NCBI RefSeq assembly: GCF_022458985.1 | Contig: NC_061772.1 | Span: 28,455,501 to 28,519,500, forward strand | DNA length: 64,000 bases | Reading direction: 5' to 3' | From: Mugil cephalus | Taxonomy: Eukaryota; Chordata; Actinopteri; Mugiliformes; Mugilidae | Part shown: in pieces, positions 24,963 through 39,013 of the stretch | Position numbering within the stretch: position 1 is the first letter of the stretch | Layout: the number at the start of each line of letters is the position of its first letter | The notes under the pieces: generated by a model | Told to the model about the DNA's origin: nothing | Databases searched by the model: none | What the model saw: the letters and a program-made list of their open reading frames with translations, nothing else | Made by a program: the position numbers and the translations under genes

Positions 24963-27924
24963 CCCCCCATAACAAGCACTGACATGAGTGTATCTTCTTA
25001 TTGGTAATTAACAAACTCTTTAAAACTGAGATAAATATAATAATTCAAACTAACGCACTAGTGGAGAGTCAGGCCTGACGCTGCAGAGCTATTTTGTGTC
25101 TGGGATCAGGATTATGTGCACTAGTGAAAACTAATGTATTCTAATAAAAGAGTCCTGCACGGAATCTATCATGAAGGTTCTGGTGTTCAGCATTAATTTA
25201 AAAGAACTCAGAGAGCAGCTGCTGGTTGAGCTGTGTTTTTATTTTGGAGGTTGTGGTTTGTAGATCTGATGAATTGTGTTGTTCCTGTTATTTTGACAAG
25301 CCCAGGGCTACATTAAATATCTATGAAGACTATGAAGCTGATCCAGTTTAAAAGAAACCCCAAACTCCGTCCTCTATAGTTTAATTATAATTTCTGATGT
25401 TGTTTCAACATCAAGTCAAGATTAGAACATGTAGGTCTGTTACACTGAAATTAATTCACTAGTGTACCTAATGTTTTGGCAAGTGAATGTATATGTGCAA
25501 CTCAGATTGTTAAATGAATAGTTTCATCCTCTACAGGAGTGAAATCTGTAGTTAATCACGACTAAATGTGATTTCAAACAAGCTTGGAAAGGACGACATA
25601 TACAAACCTTAAATGTTTATAAATCTGAGGAGAACAAAAACTATTAAAACATTTGTCTTTCCTTTTCCTCAGATTATGTATCATGGACATAGAGGTGAGC
25701 AAAGAGTCAGAGATCAGGTTTGGTTTGAGCATAAACAATAGGAACGGATGGATTTCTGATCGAACAGGCAAATGAGGAAAATGAAGAGTCAAAGTGAGCA
25801 GCAGCAGAAGACAAATCAAAGCTTCAGCAGAACGATAGTGATCAGGGGAGTAATGGTAAAAAAAAAATACAAGAAAAACTGAAACTGTGTTTAATATTCA
25901 GCCGAATCTGCTCCAGTTTCCAGCCTAACAACTCGGAGCTCGGTCTCTGAGTGGTGTGAAAAGTAGTTCACAAGTTAAAAATAGTTGCTGCTGAGTTTTG
26001 CAAAAGGCAAAATGAGGTCTCTTTCTTTCTTTCTCTCTGTGTGTGTGTATTCGGTTTGAAACGAAACCTGAAAATGTGGGTTTAAACTCGAGCCAGAACT
26101 GTGGCCAGAAAAAAAAAGTCCTAAAAGTCTCCACCTCACTGTGATCTCTCTGTGGCGCCGAGGAAAATGGACTCACACCTTCTCTGGAAAGCTAATAACC
26201 GTCAGCGGGTCTCTGGCTTCAGGCTCCTCTTCAACAATTTCCTGTCCTTTACGAGCTGGAGTGACTCTAACAAAGTGACTACATTCACTTTTTTTTTATT
26301 ATTTATTTTTCTTCCACCGTACACCGTTATACTGCGAGAGTGCGCTTTCTCCGTTTGCATCAGTTTTAATTTCAGAAAATCTGAACCCGTCTGCAAACTG
26401 CACAGCGCTCCGGGTGTGTAAAGCGTTGTTTGAGTACATGGGCCAATCGTACGCTCAGCTCAGAAGAACTTGTGTGATGCATGCACGTAAACTACAAAAA
26501 GAAAAAAAGAAAAAACACAAAGATTTAAAAAAGATGCCGTCTCATGATTGTCGGAGTAGCTTCGCGGGCCTCGGTCGACGCCTGCTAACTGTGTATTTTT
26601 ATTGAAATGTGAATTACCTGTACAGTATTTGACGGTACGTCTGGATGTTTTCTGGTTTGTGCTTCTCTGTTTCTGATAGAAAACCTGTGGAGCAGACGTG
26701 GGTCAAAACGTGCTTCGTTGTTTTGCTTGGGAATAAAACGAGGAGAAAATAATACAGAAAATAAGATCAAAAGATCCTGCCGAAGGTTTTGACCCGCGGC
26801 TCGTGTCGACTCTTTGATATGTTTTGATTATTTCTTACGTGTGAACCGAATGCTTCAATGAAAATGTTTGACAAAATAAAACTGAAAACGTTCAGACTGG
26901 ACTGGACTGTTTCTGTGATGACGATGGAGGATGGAAGTTTATCTCTTAATTTGTTTTATATTCTGTGCTGCAGCGCCGCCTGCTGGCTGATTCATAGGCC
27001 ACAGATACAGAATCACAAAGAAATCTGGATCCGATTAAATGAATCTTTATGCAGCGTGACAAGTTTGAATAAGTTCTCTATATGACCAAAAATATGTGGA
27101 CAGACTGCAGCTGAGTCAATATATAATTGAGGGACCAAGTCCATGATATATATCCCTAGATTTTTATTAAAAGTAGAAAAACTAATAATGCTCTTATGTT
27201 TATTATAATCATGTCTTTACAAAATCTATAATTATTTGTGATTTGAAACAATCAATTATTAATAAAAAAAATGACTAAATATCACTAAAATCTCAACTAA
27301 ATAACTGTCTGAGTCTAATAACAACCACCTTCTAAGTAGCTAAACAATAATAAAAATGAACTTATTCAAAATTTTGTTAAGTTGAGATAATCATGGCAGA
27401 TTTTTCTTTTTTGGAAATAAATCACCATTTATATGGAAAATAACAAGTTGTGTCTGTGTCTTAGAAATCACTTTCAGCTGATTTACTCATTACAAACACA
27501 TGAAACCTCTCCAGGAAGTGAGTTAAATCAAAATGACATGAGCTGCTCCAAGGTTTGTTCTTCCTCCTCTTTATTGGTTATTTAATGTAAAGTAGTGGAT
27601 TTATCACATGTCAACGTTGTTACTATAATATATTTATGAGTAACTTTCAGTTTCAATTTACTCAGTTGTATAAATAATATTTAGAAGGATCTGGTTATAT
27701 ATCATGGTTATATATGTTGATTTCAGGCCTGAAAACAGACAAAATGTGATGAACTATGATAAACTCAAAAATCCCAGTTATATATTGACCCATATATATT
27801 TAAAAAAAAAGCAATTTAATAACACAGCTCCATTAATTTGACAATATGTGCAAGGAAACAGCAGCAAATACAGAAATCCACTGTAAATGATAAATCTCTC
27901 CAGAGCCCCTCATATAATATAAAT

Positions 27925-28675
27925 CAAATAAAAACAGAATCCAATGGTTTGCACACATTTTCCAACATATATTCAGTTGACTTTTTTATTTGTTGGAAAT
28001 GTTGACTCATTTTTAATTGGCTGCCTGCAGCCTGTTCAGGAGAAGCTGTGACGGGGCCTTGTTTACCTCTGAGTTACATCATCTTTCCACAAGCGCTGGG
28101 GAACTGAGGACACTGGTAACTGAAGCCTTGTAGGTGGAATTCCTTCCCATTCTCGCTTGTTGTACGACTTTAGTTGCTGAACAGTTTTCAGAATGTGCCA
28201 CACATTTTTTTTTCTACAACATGCAGAATGTGTCTGGGTAGTGGCTTCCTGAAATAAACCCGATGTTGATTGGACGGCAGCATTGTGTTCCAGTAACGGT
28301 GCCTTCACAGACGCCATGAGCACTAACACGTTCCCTACATCATCACTGGCTTTTGGCCTCTTTTAATAACAGTCTGGACGGTCCTTTTCCTGTCTAGGAC
28401 AGAGGACACAACGTCCATGATTTTGACATGTGGACTCGTCAACACATTTTTCTGCTTTAGTCCGTATCAGATTAGTTCAGAAGAAGCCAGCGCTGTTTCA
28501 GGGTGTTATTTATGTGTCTTTCTCTTTGAATGGCAGAGTTTTAACTTGCACTTGTAGATGTAGCGACAACAGTTTTCTGACAATAGTTTTCTCAGGTGTC
28601 CATCCTTCATAGAACGAAGGCGTCTGAGGGATTAAAGCTCACGGGCGTTTAATGTTGGTTATCAGCCTTCATGCT
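27925..28675. mobile_element. Degraded DNA transposon remnant
   Basis: The stretch carries phrases I associate with a very common fish DNA transposon: AAAAACAGAATCCAATGG near the left end, GGAATTCCTTCCCATTC, CACAACGTCCATGATTT, and TAACTTGCACTTGTAGATGT on this strand, with the transposase read on the opposite strand. Every frame is broken. The family name is not certain and the right end is not defined. Confidence 0.5.
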
Positions 28676-28926
28676 GTATATATCTTGTAATAGTTCTTGA
28701 AGCTCAGGTTTTGTGTTAATGCTTTCAGAAAATGGATCAAGTTTTCAGAAACTGTGTTTTAGCAACTGAGAAAAACTGTAAATCATTTGAATGGCATCTG
28801 TTTGAGATGGTGAATCTTAACTGGATGTAATGAAAGGGTTTAAAGCTCACAGTATAAACGTCACACTGAAAGTCTTCACTCGTTATTCCAAATAAAAACA
28901 GCCACAAAAATAATTTACAGACTTCT

Positions 28927-28944
28927 TTTATTAGTAGTTTTATT
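28927..28944 (-). terminator. ndufs3 poly(A) signals
   Basis: On the minus strand AATAAA occurs twice, at 28939-28944 and 28927-28932, 56 and 68 bases past the ndufs3 stop codon. A short 3' UTR is implied. Confidence 0.7.
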
Positions 28945-28999
28945 TACATAAATATCGGGGCGTCCCAGAACGACACAGACAGGTGGAACCGAGGGGACA

Positions 29000-32367
<3,368 letters not shown>

Positions 32368-32370
32368 GTT

Positions 32371-33620
32371 TGTTCTGGGAGTCGCTTTTCCTCGGGCTGT
32401 AAGAGGCGGCTGTTGGCGGGATGACGCCTCCTGGTGGACGGAGGGACGAACAACACCCTTATGTGACTTAGACTTTAATGATCCACAGGAGAAATATTTG
32501 GTCGTGGGAGCTTAGTTGTTGGTAGAGTATGGTAAAAAACCGCCAACATCTCTTTGGTTTTGGATGCAAAAGAGTAGCATCTAAAAAGTAATTGCCAGTG
32601 GAACGGATTATAAATCAATTTAATATTTATTTTGTCATTTTACAAAACCAAACTGACCAAATTTTGAAATGAATGTAAAAAAAAAAACAAGACTAACATT
32701 CAGTTTTCCACAGAATAGTTTTACAGCTAAAAAGAAAACCAGATTGAGTGACTTTAAAATTTGATATTGACAGATACCTGTAAAAAATCTGCATGAAATC
32801 AGTCTCTCACACAAATATACAAACTAACACTGAGACATTAATGCACAAGTTTATTATCTGACAACCGACTGTGGACTAGTCAGAAATAAATCACAGCATG
32901 CAAAACGATCACCCACTCGTCCTCACAGATAATTTCTGAGGTATTTTTCTGACTTTATTTCATTCAAAGCATCTTCGTGCATAAAGAACCCCCTCAGCTT
33001 GCATTGAGTATACTTTTTTTACTGCATCTTTTTCTACACACATGCATTTGTAAGTAAATACCAAAAATGCTGGAAATAAATAAGAATAACCATTAGTGTG
33101 TAACACGTCACACATTTATTTAACATCACTGTCAGCAATGAGGCACCGTGGGAACATACTAGAAATGTAAAATAAAATGTCTTAATAAAGACAGTGAGTC
33201 TAAAATGTCCATGTCCAGACTGCAGCTCACAAGAGCAGCCTTTTGTTATTAAAGACACATGTGAACAGAACTGAAGTGTTGTTTATTTGGAAGAATTTTT
33301 GGCTGAACATAGTGATGGGGCTGGAAAAAAACATCACCAGACACAGGGAATGTGTTTCTGTCAACATAATTTTGAGCTTCAAGTTAAAAATGATTTGAAT
33401 GTCTTTCGTCTAACTGATTTGTCATTGATTAACTTAAATAAAATAACTTGATAACTTGTTTGACATTCACTCTTCAGTAGTTGAGTATGATGTTGAGCTG
33501 GACTCTCTGAAGAGACGGCCCAGTGTGTCCCAGGTCAGCGTGGCTTTGATCAAGGCTCTGAGGTCAGTCTTCCAGCATCAGCGGGAACATAACAGGGTCC
33601 GATCAGCCCCTCGAACTCTC
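32371..33620. other. Space between ndufs3 5' end and ptpmt1 3' end
   Basis: ndufs3 and ptpmt1 are both on the minus strand, so this holds the ndufs3 promoter (near 32370-32450, GC-rich) and the ptpmt1 3' UTR. For ptpmt1, minus-strand AATAAA signals lie at 33282-33287 and 33115-33120. Near 32466-32490 a short TTTAATGATCCACAGGAGAA phrase resembles a LINE 3' end. Confidence 0.5.
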
Positions 33621-36600
33621 TCAGCTGGACTGTCCACACACCTGCTGGTAATATTTCTTCAGCATCTCCAGCTGAGCGGAGCGAACCAGGATGTGTGGGC
33701 GAACCGACGCCAGCTTCTGACAGGCCTCCTCCGGAGTCCAGCAGTGTAACTGTGAGCGGGAGAAGCACAGTCGCAATCAGAAAACCTCCTACCCTGACTC
33801 TGACTGAACAAACAGGAACGTGTGTGTGTCTGTGTGTGTGTGTGTCAGGCTGCATCCTGCTGCCATCAAGTAGTGTCATTGCTATGGGGGTGGGGGGGCT
33901 GGTCTGGTCTAGGTGGGTGCAACATGTCTAAGTAACAGCAGAACAATGAATTGTCACAAGATGGTTTAAATGTTATATACATGTCAGTGGTTTTAATGTT
34001 GTGGCTGATCGGTGTGTGAGTGGCCCTGAAGCTCAGTGTTGATAGTCACTCAATGAAAACAACACTGTTCTGTCTGGGAAGGACCAGACGAACTAGTCTG
34101 AAATCCCTGTGACGTTATGAAAGCTTTAAATGTTCCAGATGCCACTCAGCGAGCGTTATTTTCCCTCCACAATATTCTATTATACTTAGAGATTTTTATT
34201 CATATTTCATATGATTTTTATTGTTTCTATATGCACAATATTAATTGACAAAAGTTGGATTACACACAATGCTTTTAAAAACTGCATTTACAACCCTCAT
34301 GGTCCCATGGGACTGTTTTACGGAGCGGTTGGCACGGCAGCTGGTGGTCACAAATATGTCACACCCTGTTTCTATAGCAATGCAGAATGAAACTTGCATC
34401 AACATTATATTAACTACCTGAAATGACAGAAACCAGCATTAAAAAAAATATATTTGACGTGTATTTTAGTGTTTTAGTTCGGCCCAAGCCCCTCCCACTA
34501 ACATGGAGGAGGCGGAGCTTATGACCTATACTGCGGCCTGTCACCAGGGGGCGCTCTACTTTAGAGGAGCCGTTCCACCCATTTATCTTCATACGTTCTA
34601 TGGTTAGAAGCGGTGTCACAGTGATGCACTGACCCGTATGAGGTACGCCGCGGCCAGCGTGGCGCTGCGGGAGCGTCCGGCCTTACAGTGGACGTACACG
34701 CTGCTTCCTTGCTGTCTGTGCTGCAGAGCAAACTCCACACCCCTGTGCAGCTTCTCCAGGCTGGGGACGCCGGTGAGGTCCACTGTGCTCAGCCTCAGCT
34801 GCTCCACGCCTGCGGCCTGCCACTCCTGCACCCAACACCAACACTCAGTCTGGTTTTATAGCTGGATTCTGGTCGTCATTTCCAACCAGAAACGGTTTTA
34901 AATATTAACCCAAATCTAAGAAGAGTCTGAGGAAATTTATAAAGGATAATAAAACTGTATAAGACAATATTTTTATCTTTTATTACATACAATACACGAG
35001 AAGTCAAACAAGTTAAACTCACCTCGGCTGAGTTGCAGAAATACGCGGTCTCATACTTCTCGTTCATGGTGATAACTCCTCGAATGTTTTCTGTTTCTAC
35101 CAGCTGCAACACAACAAACCTCACACATCAGATCTCACAGCACACAGCAGTTGGCAGCTTTGGCCAAAAGATACACTGTGCGTTAGTCAAAGTGCATCAT
35201 GTTGTGTCCACAAGACACAACATGATGCACTTTGACTGACGTACAGTACGATCCCACTTCCCTAGAACATAAAAATAAAACTGAAAATAGATGAAATGTC
35301 AAGGATGACACGAACAAAAATCCCCAAACTGGGTCCTAATTACAAAGCAGAAAAAGAACACAGTTGAAGACATTATTTAGGGCCACAACTGAGGGCTGTT
35401 TGCATTATGGACTAATTAGACTTTAACTAATACTTAGAAGTAAATCAAACAGTGTTTTTGTCTGAAATCCCCAAACAAAAGCTTTAGAGCATCTTTAAAC
35501 AGTTTCTACCCTCAGTGTCTCTTGATTTGTTTACTTTACACTTATTTAGTGATTTCTATTAAGAGAAAGTCATGAAGTATGAATTTAATGCAATTTGTTT
35601 TATCCTGAAAGACATTTCACACCCAGGACACGGGGTGTGAAAACAAGGACAGACAGACTGAGGGACAGTTTCTACAACTGGGTCATAGCCCTGCTGAACA
35701 AAAACAGCCAAAACAATCGTGTCATTTGAGCCACAACGTTTCACTTTCATGAAAATAATGACTGTGCAATAAGCTTTTTTCCTTTTCCCCAAGCAGAAGT
35801 GCAATATTATACAGTCCTGTTTACATTCTAATTTATTTATATAATGTCATTTTTAGTTTGTTTGTTGTACATGCCTTGTCTAGTTTAGTTATTTATTGAA
35901 TATTTATCTTTTGCACTGATGGGAGAGCTGCGCCCCAATTTCGTTGTGCAATATATATTGTTATATGCTACCGTGCAACGACAATAAAGACTCTAATCTC
36001 TAATCTTAAATCTTGAATCTATCTGCACTTATTTCAGGTGTTGGTTATACTACACCTATCATCAGACTATTTCCTGTGGAACATTAATGAATTGGAAAAC
36101 TATTAATCAAACCTCAACAAACAAATATAATTAAAGTATCAGATCTTCTATTTTTGTTTATCCTCATGTATTTATTTCCACTTAACCATGATCTGACTCA
36201 ACCGAGTCAAGGTATTTTGACATTTTGAATTTTGTAACATGTTAATTCAGTAAGTTAATGGTTATCCTTCCCAGGCTCTCTCTGTTCAACATCAATTAAA
36301 ATCCTTTTCATAAGCTTAGAAAGATTTAGAAATTATTTAATTTATAGTTTAATTCCTGATAAAATGTTACACAATAACAATATAATCACTTATAAATACG
36401 CACCGCCCCTCAGCTCATGCTCCTGGTTTGTAGTTTTCTAAGTTCTGTTGTTGTTAGAGAGTATTAAAGAGTGTTACCGGAGAGTCTAGTGTCGGACAGT
36501 CTCACCTGTTTGGTCATGGATCTGAAGGGCAGAGCTCCGAGAACCACCGTCTCGTCCACTCGGTCGAACCACCGCCTGGAAGACACCTTCTCCAAAACAA

Positions 36601-36652
36601 CATTGTAGGCTAACGTCGGGTAAAAGAGTATCCTAGCTAGCGCTCCGGACAT
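33621..36652 (-). CDS. ptpmt1: Protein tyrosine phosphatase, mitochondrial 1 (PGP phosphatase)
   Basis: Four exons on the minus strand: 36506-36652, 35023-35103, 34634-34825 and 33621-33749, all phase 0, giving 182 residues; the mammalian protein is about 200. The active-site loop HCKAGRSRS has Cys123 and Arg129 in the CX5R arrangement of dual-specificity phosphatases, and STVDLTG (Asp92) is the likely general acid. Residues 4-20 are hydrophobic with Arg at 7, fitting a mitochondrial targeting/anchor segment. In the family this enzyme dephosphorylates phosphatidylglycerophosphate on the inner membrane, a step in cardiolipin synthesis. Exon 1 ends in SMTKQ and exon 2 opens with the conserved (E)N(I/V)RGVITMNE block. 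Intron 1 holds a strong hairpin, intron 3 a dispersed repeat. Confidence 0.97.
33845..34014 (+). repeat. Dispersed repeat in ptpmt1 intron 3
   Basis: Closely related to 53011-53219: shared phrases include GTCAGGCTGCATCCTGC, GGGGGGCTGGTCTGGTCTAG and ACATGTCTAAGTAACA. It ends in TAATGTTGTGGCTGATCGGTGT-type sequence, the same terminus as at 2546-2566. It looks like a copy of a non-autonomous DNA element. Confidence 0.8.
35175..35247. other. 73-nt near-perfect hairpin in ptpmt1 intron 1
   Basis: Left arm 35186-35208 pairs perfectly with right arm 35214-35236 (23 bp) around a 5-base loop, CACAA. Pairing continues outward 11 more positions (35175-35185 with 35237-35247), with two G:T-type mismatches. 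The foldback begins ACTGTGCG and ends CGTACAGT. It has the size of a microRNA precursor but could equally be a tiny palindromic MITE. It lies inside the intron of ptpmt1, and both strands would fold. Confidence 0.75.
35870..36010 (+). repeat. LINE/retroposon 3' end
   Basis: The phrases TTTGCACTGATGGGAGAGC, CCAATTTCGTTGTGCAAT and ACGACAATAAAGACTCTAAT with a short (CTAATCT) tail are typical of fish LINE (L2/Rex-like) 3' ends. Only the tail survives, inside ptpmt1 intron 1. Confidence 0.65.
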
Positions 36653-38341
36653 GACTGAGCTGGTTTTATTTCACAAACTAAAAAACAAAAAAAATAATCA
36701 GGTTCTATTCCCTTTCAGCCTTTCATTACTATTCTCTGTTGTTGTTGTGTTCTGAGACCTGTGTGACCCAGAGACTGTTTTAAGTCTCATCTGTCACCGG
36801 GTAACATGTGTGCGTCAAGGATGAGTTCCAATTTCCGGTTCCGGTGCTGCCAGCGAGACTTCCGCTTACGATCCTTCAGAATAAAAGTTGTGATTTCAAT
36901 AAATACAATAAATAGCGTTAATAATTTATTTAACACCAGATCCGAACACAATACTAACAACTCAGAACAAAACGAAATAATTATTAACATCTATATTGAC
37001 GAAGATGTCTGTTTGAAGCATACAAATGTGTTGCAGGTTTTATTTTGAAAGCGGGACGTTTCTGCCCCAAATCCAACTTTTAACAGCGGTTTTTATCACA
37101 TGGAACTCATCATTTCCCTTTTCTCTTAAAATCAATGCGGATTTATTGACATTCTCAGAGTCTATTATACAAGCACGGTATTCAGGTCACTAAGTCAAGA
37201 AACTAAAAAAGGAATGAGTCCATAAGATGGATACTTTGGACTGACACAGTTATTACATTTTATTTTCCACTAAAATGTACATTGTTTCACGCAGATTTTT
37301 AACAGTTAAACACAATCTGAATCAAACCAAATCCAAATTTTATAATCTTTTAATGCATTAAGTTAAAACTCCGGCTTATACACAGTTAATCTCATGTCTC
37401 TATCTCAGTTCCAACATCATTGATCAGTTTATGTAATTTGATTGAATTAGATTTTCTAAAGAGAAGAAAATAAATATATGCGTCAGTGTGTTTGTCTGGA
37501 ACCCCTTACTTTAAACCCATGTACTTATTTCTTATTTAGATAAACAGAAAAACTCCTGGATGATGTAAATTTTCAAATCTTTGCTTGATGATTCACAAAT
37601 ATCAGTTTTCTTTGCGTAAAGCTGTTGTTAAAAGCTCACATACATTCTCCTATAATGGTGTCTTTAAACAGAACACAAGATTACTAAGTTAATCAAGTTG
37701 TAGCTTTCCATAAGATTAAACAAAACAATGTTTTATCATCATTGATTAAATTAACTTGATGTTAATTTACCTGTGGATTGTTAATCAACATTTTCTAACT
37801 CTGCCTTTCTGGTAAGAAGATTTATGTTTCTAGTTTAAATCAGATGAGGTGTTGAGTTTTTCAGATCTTGAAACACTGATTCCCATAATTTGCCATATTG
37901 CATGGCACTGATGGCTTTTAGCTCTGAGAAGTGAAACCGCTGCATACGAGGGTTATCACGGTCCAACGGGTAAATGGTTAAACTTCAGTCGGGGAATGTG
38001 CTGACACAGAGGCCACATCTAAACCGTGGCTCGCATTTTGTTGACTTTGTTTATTTAGGCTGTAAGAGCCAAAATACTTGACATGCAAGTAAAGCACATA
38101 ATTATTTTTATACCCTATAAAACTTCCTGGAAGACAAATCAGATTCACTCACACCTCATGAACTGTTTGAAGCTGCACTGGTTGAAAAACCTGAGAACAG
38201 AAGGTCAAATTATTCTTAACACCAGTATGGATGTTTTAGTTAATACATAAAACCTTTAAATACAAAACTAACCACCATCAGAAAGTCTCCACGTTTGTTT
38301 CCTTTGAACAAATATTTTAGAAAAGTTGGAGTGAAAATGCA
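36653..38341. other. Space between ptpmt1 5' end and prc1 3' end
   Basis: No gene recognised. It contains the ETS-type motif cluster at 36831-36866 near ptpmt1; the remainder is AT-rich, without identifiable exons or complete repeats. This is where the two human synteny blocks meet. Confidence 0.5.
36831..36866. promoter_or_regulatory. ETS/GABP-type motif cluster upstream of ptpmt1
   Basis: ATTTCCGGTTCCGG and ACTTCCGC lie about 180-210 bases upstream of the ptpmt1 ATG. CTTCCGG-type sites (GABP/ETS) are common in promoters of nuclear genes for mitochondrial proteins. The role is inferred from sequence and position. Confidence 0.45.
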
Positions 38342-38347
38342 TTTATT
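38342..38347 (-). terminator. Candidate prc1 poly(A) signal
   Basis: Minus-strand AATAAA, 667 bases past the prc1 stop codon. Other weaker signals may exist closer, so this is a candidate end for a 3' UTR of about 0.7 kb. Confidence 0.4.
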
Positions 38348-39013
38348 ATATTTTGACAAGCGTTTCCAAATCAGCCATGATAGTGAATCTGTGTGATTTA
38401 TCTACATTTAAACGAATATGTAGCACAAATATATGGCATTCAAGCGTCTTCACCGCCCAACATCTGTGTGAACCTGTGGAGCTTCTACGAAGAGAACAAG
38501 GAGAAATATATAGAAATATATACACAAATACATACATTTATAAAAACAGATTTGGCTGGAACAGTGTGAGTCCGCATATAAAAAATACACCACCCATTGC
38601 AATATATTTTCTAAAAATAAAAAAGAAGGTGCCATGTATTCTTAATACATTTTGGTCTGTAACCCCAGATTGCATAACTTCAGAAAGACATACTTTCTTT
38701 TGTCTTTATAAAAAAAAAAAACAATGTGCAGGATAATGTACAGAGAACAATTTAGATATTTCAATAACTGGAAAATTAGACAGTAGTGTTAGTTTACTAA
38801 CATATTTTTTTTGCCCTCCTGCAGATGGTGATAAACTGGGATCAGACTTTGAGAGATGAGTCTTTTCCCTCATTTATCTCCATCTTAACACTTAATATAT
38901 TATTACCTTCATTTACATATAAAAGCGGTGAAAGGTAGTGATCCTCTAAGGACGAGGTCAGAGCTTAACTGGAAGGGTGCTGATACTAGGAGCCGACCGG
39001 GACAGTGCAGAGG

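Larger units (their letters stand above)
22308..27924. other. Downstream of c1qtnf4, no further gene seen
   Basis: The c1qtnf4 3' UTR must start here, but its end is unclear: AATAAA-type signals occur near 23398 and at about 26875. 23500-23720 is complex and repeat-free and could be regulatory. 24240-24740 repeats phrases like GCCAGATGTTTGCCACTG and GGTGGAGACCAAAA four or more times at 100-150 bp spacing, an old local tandem duplication. 27100-27900 is AT-rich with many TATATAT phrases. Confidence 0.5.
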
